From Achromobacter spanius (GTDB lineage Bacteria > Pseudomonadota > Gammaproteobacteria > Burkholderiales > Burkholderiaceae_B), in assembly GCF_002812705.1 (NCBI RefSeq), contig NZ_CP025030.1, forward strand, positions 5,394,001 through 5,458,000: DNA of 64,000 nt, in the 5' to 3' direction. Shown piece after piece: positions 62,070-64,000 of this stretch. The notes under the pieces were generated by a model. That model had not been told where the DNA came from and did not search any database. It saw nothing but the letters and a program-made list of their open reading frames with translations. A program made the position numbers and the translations under genes. Every line of letters starts with the position of its first letter. Within the stretch, counting starts at the first letter, position 1.

Positions 62070-63893
62070 ATGACGACATTGACGGCCTCGGCCCCGGCAC
62101 CAACGCTGCGCGGCAGCGGCAAGATCAGCGGCGTGTTCTTCAACGCGGCGGGCGACATAGCGGCCGTGGCGTCGGCATTCCCATTACTGGCGCATCCCCG
62201 TGCGCGGGCTGCCTATGGCGGCCGTACCCTGCGCTATCGCGTGGCGCTGTACCGGCGCGATTCGCTCATTCCCTTCGCCGCCTTCGATGACCTGCACTTT
62301 CCGGTCAACGATGTGGCTTTTCACCCCACCGGCACGACGCTTGCCATCGGCGCCGGCAGCTACGACGGCGGCTACCTGTTCGAGGGTGATCTGGTCGTGT
62401 GGAACTGGTGCGAGGCGCATGGCGTCCGGCCCTACAACCATGTGCCCGAAGTCGTGCGGTGCCGCTACAACGCAACGGGTGATGACATCGAGGCCTGGGT
62501 GCGCCCCTGGGATGAAGAATGGCGCCCGCCGAGCGACGGTGCGGGCAGCGACGAGGCCGACGATGACGATGACCCGTTCGACATCTTGTTCAGCCTGCGC
62601 GCGCCCGCGCCCGGCCCCAGGTCGCAACCGTTGGACCTGGACCTCGACGTTGCCCATCGTGTCCCTGCGGACCTGAGCGCGCCGGCCTTGCTCGTGCCTC
62701 ACTCGGACGAGCTTGATGCACGCTTGCGAGCATGGTTCAACGTTAGCGACTGGGCACGCCAAGACGCCATCCTGGACGTCGCCTGGCTGGATCGCGACCG
62801 CTACGCCGCCGTGCACGAAGGCTGCCAGCTTGAGGTCTACCACCGCGACGGCAAGCGCCTCGCCGCCTATACCGGCGCGGGCCACGGCGTCGAGATCATC
62901 CAATCCAAGGACGTGCTGGTGCACGTCGTCGAGCCCAGCGCGCGTGGCCGCCCGTTCGGCCAGCAGGACGCGCGGCTATACACGTTGACCGACAGCGGTA
63001 GGGGTAGCGGTAGCAACAACGGCCTGCGACTGACACGCGCCTACGACGGCAATTTCACGTTTTCCGCCACGCACCAAGGCCAGATCCTGGGCCGCCAGAA
63101 CCGCTTCCCCGTCGCCGACACCGGCGCGCGCGACGTGCTGCTGGACCTGTCCACCGGCATCGAACACCGGCCAGACTACGGCCATTACGATTGCTTCAAC
63201 CACTACATCCGCATCCGCCACGCGCCCTGCCTGTTCCTGTTGCAAGGCACGCCGGCCAGCTCGCATGAACGCAAAAACCTGTGCGTCGTCCAGCCCGACG
63301 GCGCGGTACGTCGGCTATGGCCCATCTTGAAAGCCAACCGCGATCCCGCCAGCCATGCGATGGAGCTGTGCGGCGCCTACGTCGATGATGCGCTGGGCGC
63401 GGCCGTCGTCATCAGCGGCAAGCACTATTCTCCCGACGTGCGCGCCCCCTACAGCGGCTTTATCTACCGCAAGCCGCTGAACCGGGACCGCGAACGATGG
63501 AGGCGCCCCATTCCCGCGTCAGCCAGCGCCATCGTGCACCTACCGGGTGTCAACCTGATCGCCGCCGCCTTTCTTGACGGCTCGCTACAACTGATCGACG
63601 CGCAAAGCGGCGCACTGCGGCGGCATGCCCGCGTGCATGTCGACGGCCTGCCGACGGTGATCTTCGCCATGGATGCGAACGAGCAATCGCTATTGGCCGG
63701 CACGGTGGATGGTCGGATCGCGGTACTGGACATCGGAGATCTGTGCGCAGCCCAGAACGTCGATGCCTTCGCCAACACCGACATCGACATCGACACCGAT
63801 ACGCGGGGCACACTATCCGTCATCCATCTGGATGGAAGGCAACTACCAGGTTTTTTTTGCCGCCCGCGTCACAGAGACCGTGTCCGTGATTGA
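62070..63893 (+). CDS. Hypothetical protein, probable beta-propeller
   Basis: 607 residues. Repeated strand pairs such as VAFHPTGTTLAIGAGSYDGG and GRIAVLDIGD suggest a WD40-like propeller. An acidic linker (DEADDDDDP) lies near residue 170. Follows the DUF4105 gene by 18 bp. Confidence 0.65.
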   Translation: MTTLTASAPAPTLRGSGKISGVFFNAAGDIAAVASAFPLLAHPRARAAYGGRTLRYRVALYRRDSLIPFAAFDDLHFPVNDVAFHPTGTTLAIGAGSYDGGYLFEGDLVVWNWCEAHGVRPYNHVPEVVRCRYNATGDDIEAWVRPWDEEWRPPSDGAGSDEADDDDDPFDILFSLRAPAPGPRSQPLDLDLDVAHRVPADLSAPALLVPHSDELDARLRAWFNVSDWARQDAILDVAWLDRDRYAAVHEGCQLEVYHRDGKRLAAYTGAGHGVEIIQSKDVLVHVVEPSARGRPFGQQDARLYTLTDSGRGSGSNNGLRLTRAYDGNFTFSATHQGQILGRQNRFPVADTGARDVLLDLSTGIEHRPDYGHYDCFNHYIRIRHAPCLFLLQGTPASSHERKNLCVVQPDGAVRRLWPILKANRDPASHAMELCGAYVDDALGAAVVISGKHYSPDVRAPYSGFIYRKPLNRDRERWRRPIPASASAIVHLPGVNLIAAAFLDGSLQLIDAQSGALRRHARVHVDGLPTVIFAMDANEQSLLAGTVDGRIAVLDIGDLCAAQNVDAFANTDIDIDTDTRGTLSVIHLDGRQLPGFFCRPRHRDRVRD

Positions 63894-63894
63894 C

Positions 63895-64000
63895 TTAGCG
63901 CGCCGCCTTCTCCGCCGCCTTGGTGGCGGCCGGCGTGGCCCTGAACGACACGCCCAGACGATTGAAGGCGTTCATCAGCCCGATCGCGTAGGTCAGGTCC
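63895..64000 (-). CDS. Carboxymuconolactone decarboxylase-like protein, C-terminal end (partial)
   Basis: The last 34 residues read DLTYAIGLMNAFNRLGVSFR and end KAAEKAAR. The ALGLMNxxNRLxVSF-like motif is typical of the AhpD/CMD family C terminus. The rest lies outside the window. Confidence 0.55.
   Translation of the reverse strand, partial: DLTYAIGLMNAFNRLGVSFRATPAATKAAEKAAR

Overview
The window is high-GC DNA from a betaproteobacterium of the family Alcaligenaceae, most likely Achromobacter or a close Bordetella relative. This is inferred from codon use and from the chromosomal block mutS, ribosomal oxygenase, bamC and dapA at the right. Three layers are nested: host chromosome (about 45.4-64 kb), a lambda-like prophage (1 to about 45.3 kb, left end outside the window), and a 12.4-kb phage-satellite-like element (11,022-23,449) sitting inside the prophage's own terminase large-subunit gene.

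Prophage, read right to left. An integrase and an AlpA-like excisionase lie next to mutS. A rightward early (PL-type) region at 35.8-43.6 kb carries a strong promoter, an rrn-type boxA, two paralogous 24-residue microproteins, an HNH nuclease, RdgC, a ParB-like protein and accessory genes. A CI/Cro immunity region follows at 33.2-34.6 kb, with an IS3-family insertion beside it. Leftward early genes come next (CII-like, DUF1364-like, an initiator with internal 17-bp iterons, DnaB helicase, a nuclease, a Q-like antiterminator). A late leader holds a tRNA-Gly, an H-NS-like protein and an orphan response regulator. The cos region, terS, terL, head genes (gpW, portal, protease, decoration, capsid) and tail genes up to the tape measure complete the lambda order.

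Satellite. A 13-bp direct repeat (TTGTCTTCTACGA) flanks it exactly, and joining the two copies restores terL from its ATG. The element has a P4-type integrase, an AlpA-like regulator, a leader with P4-like seqA/seqB/seqC complementarity, an overlapping replication operon ending in a TOPRIM/AAA primase-helicase, and a convergent pair of lower-GC genes (a Hanks-type kinase and a 1,094-residue nuclease-like protein) that resemble anti-phage cargo. Its left end carries a copy of the helper's cos region: two near-identical sequence blocks and a GGGGCCCC core, with two of the blocks exactly 49 bp apart in both copies. I infer a cos-type satellite that uses its helper's packaging signal and lives in the helper's terL.

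Chromosome. mutS starts only 168 bp from the prophage integrase. It is followed by a JmjC ribosomal oxygenase, a small lipoprotein, bamC-dapA, an M50 protease, a YrdC/Sua5-family protein, a YpfJ-like metallopeptidase, a regulator/MFS pair, a PaiB-like protein and several conserved hypothetical genes.
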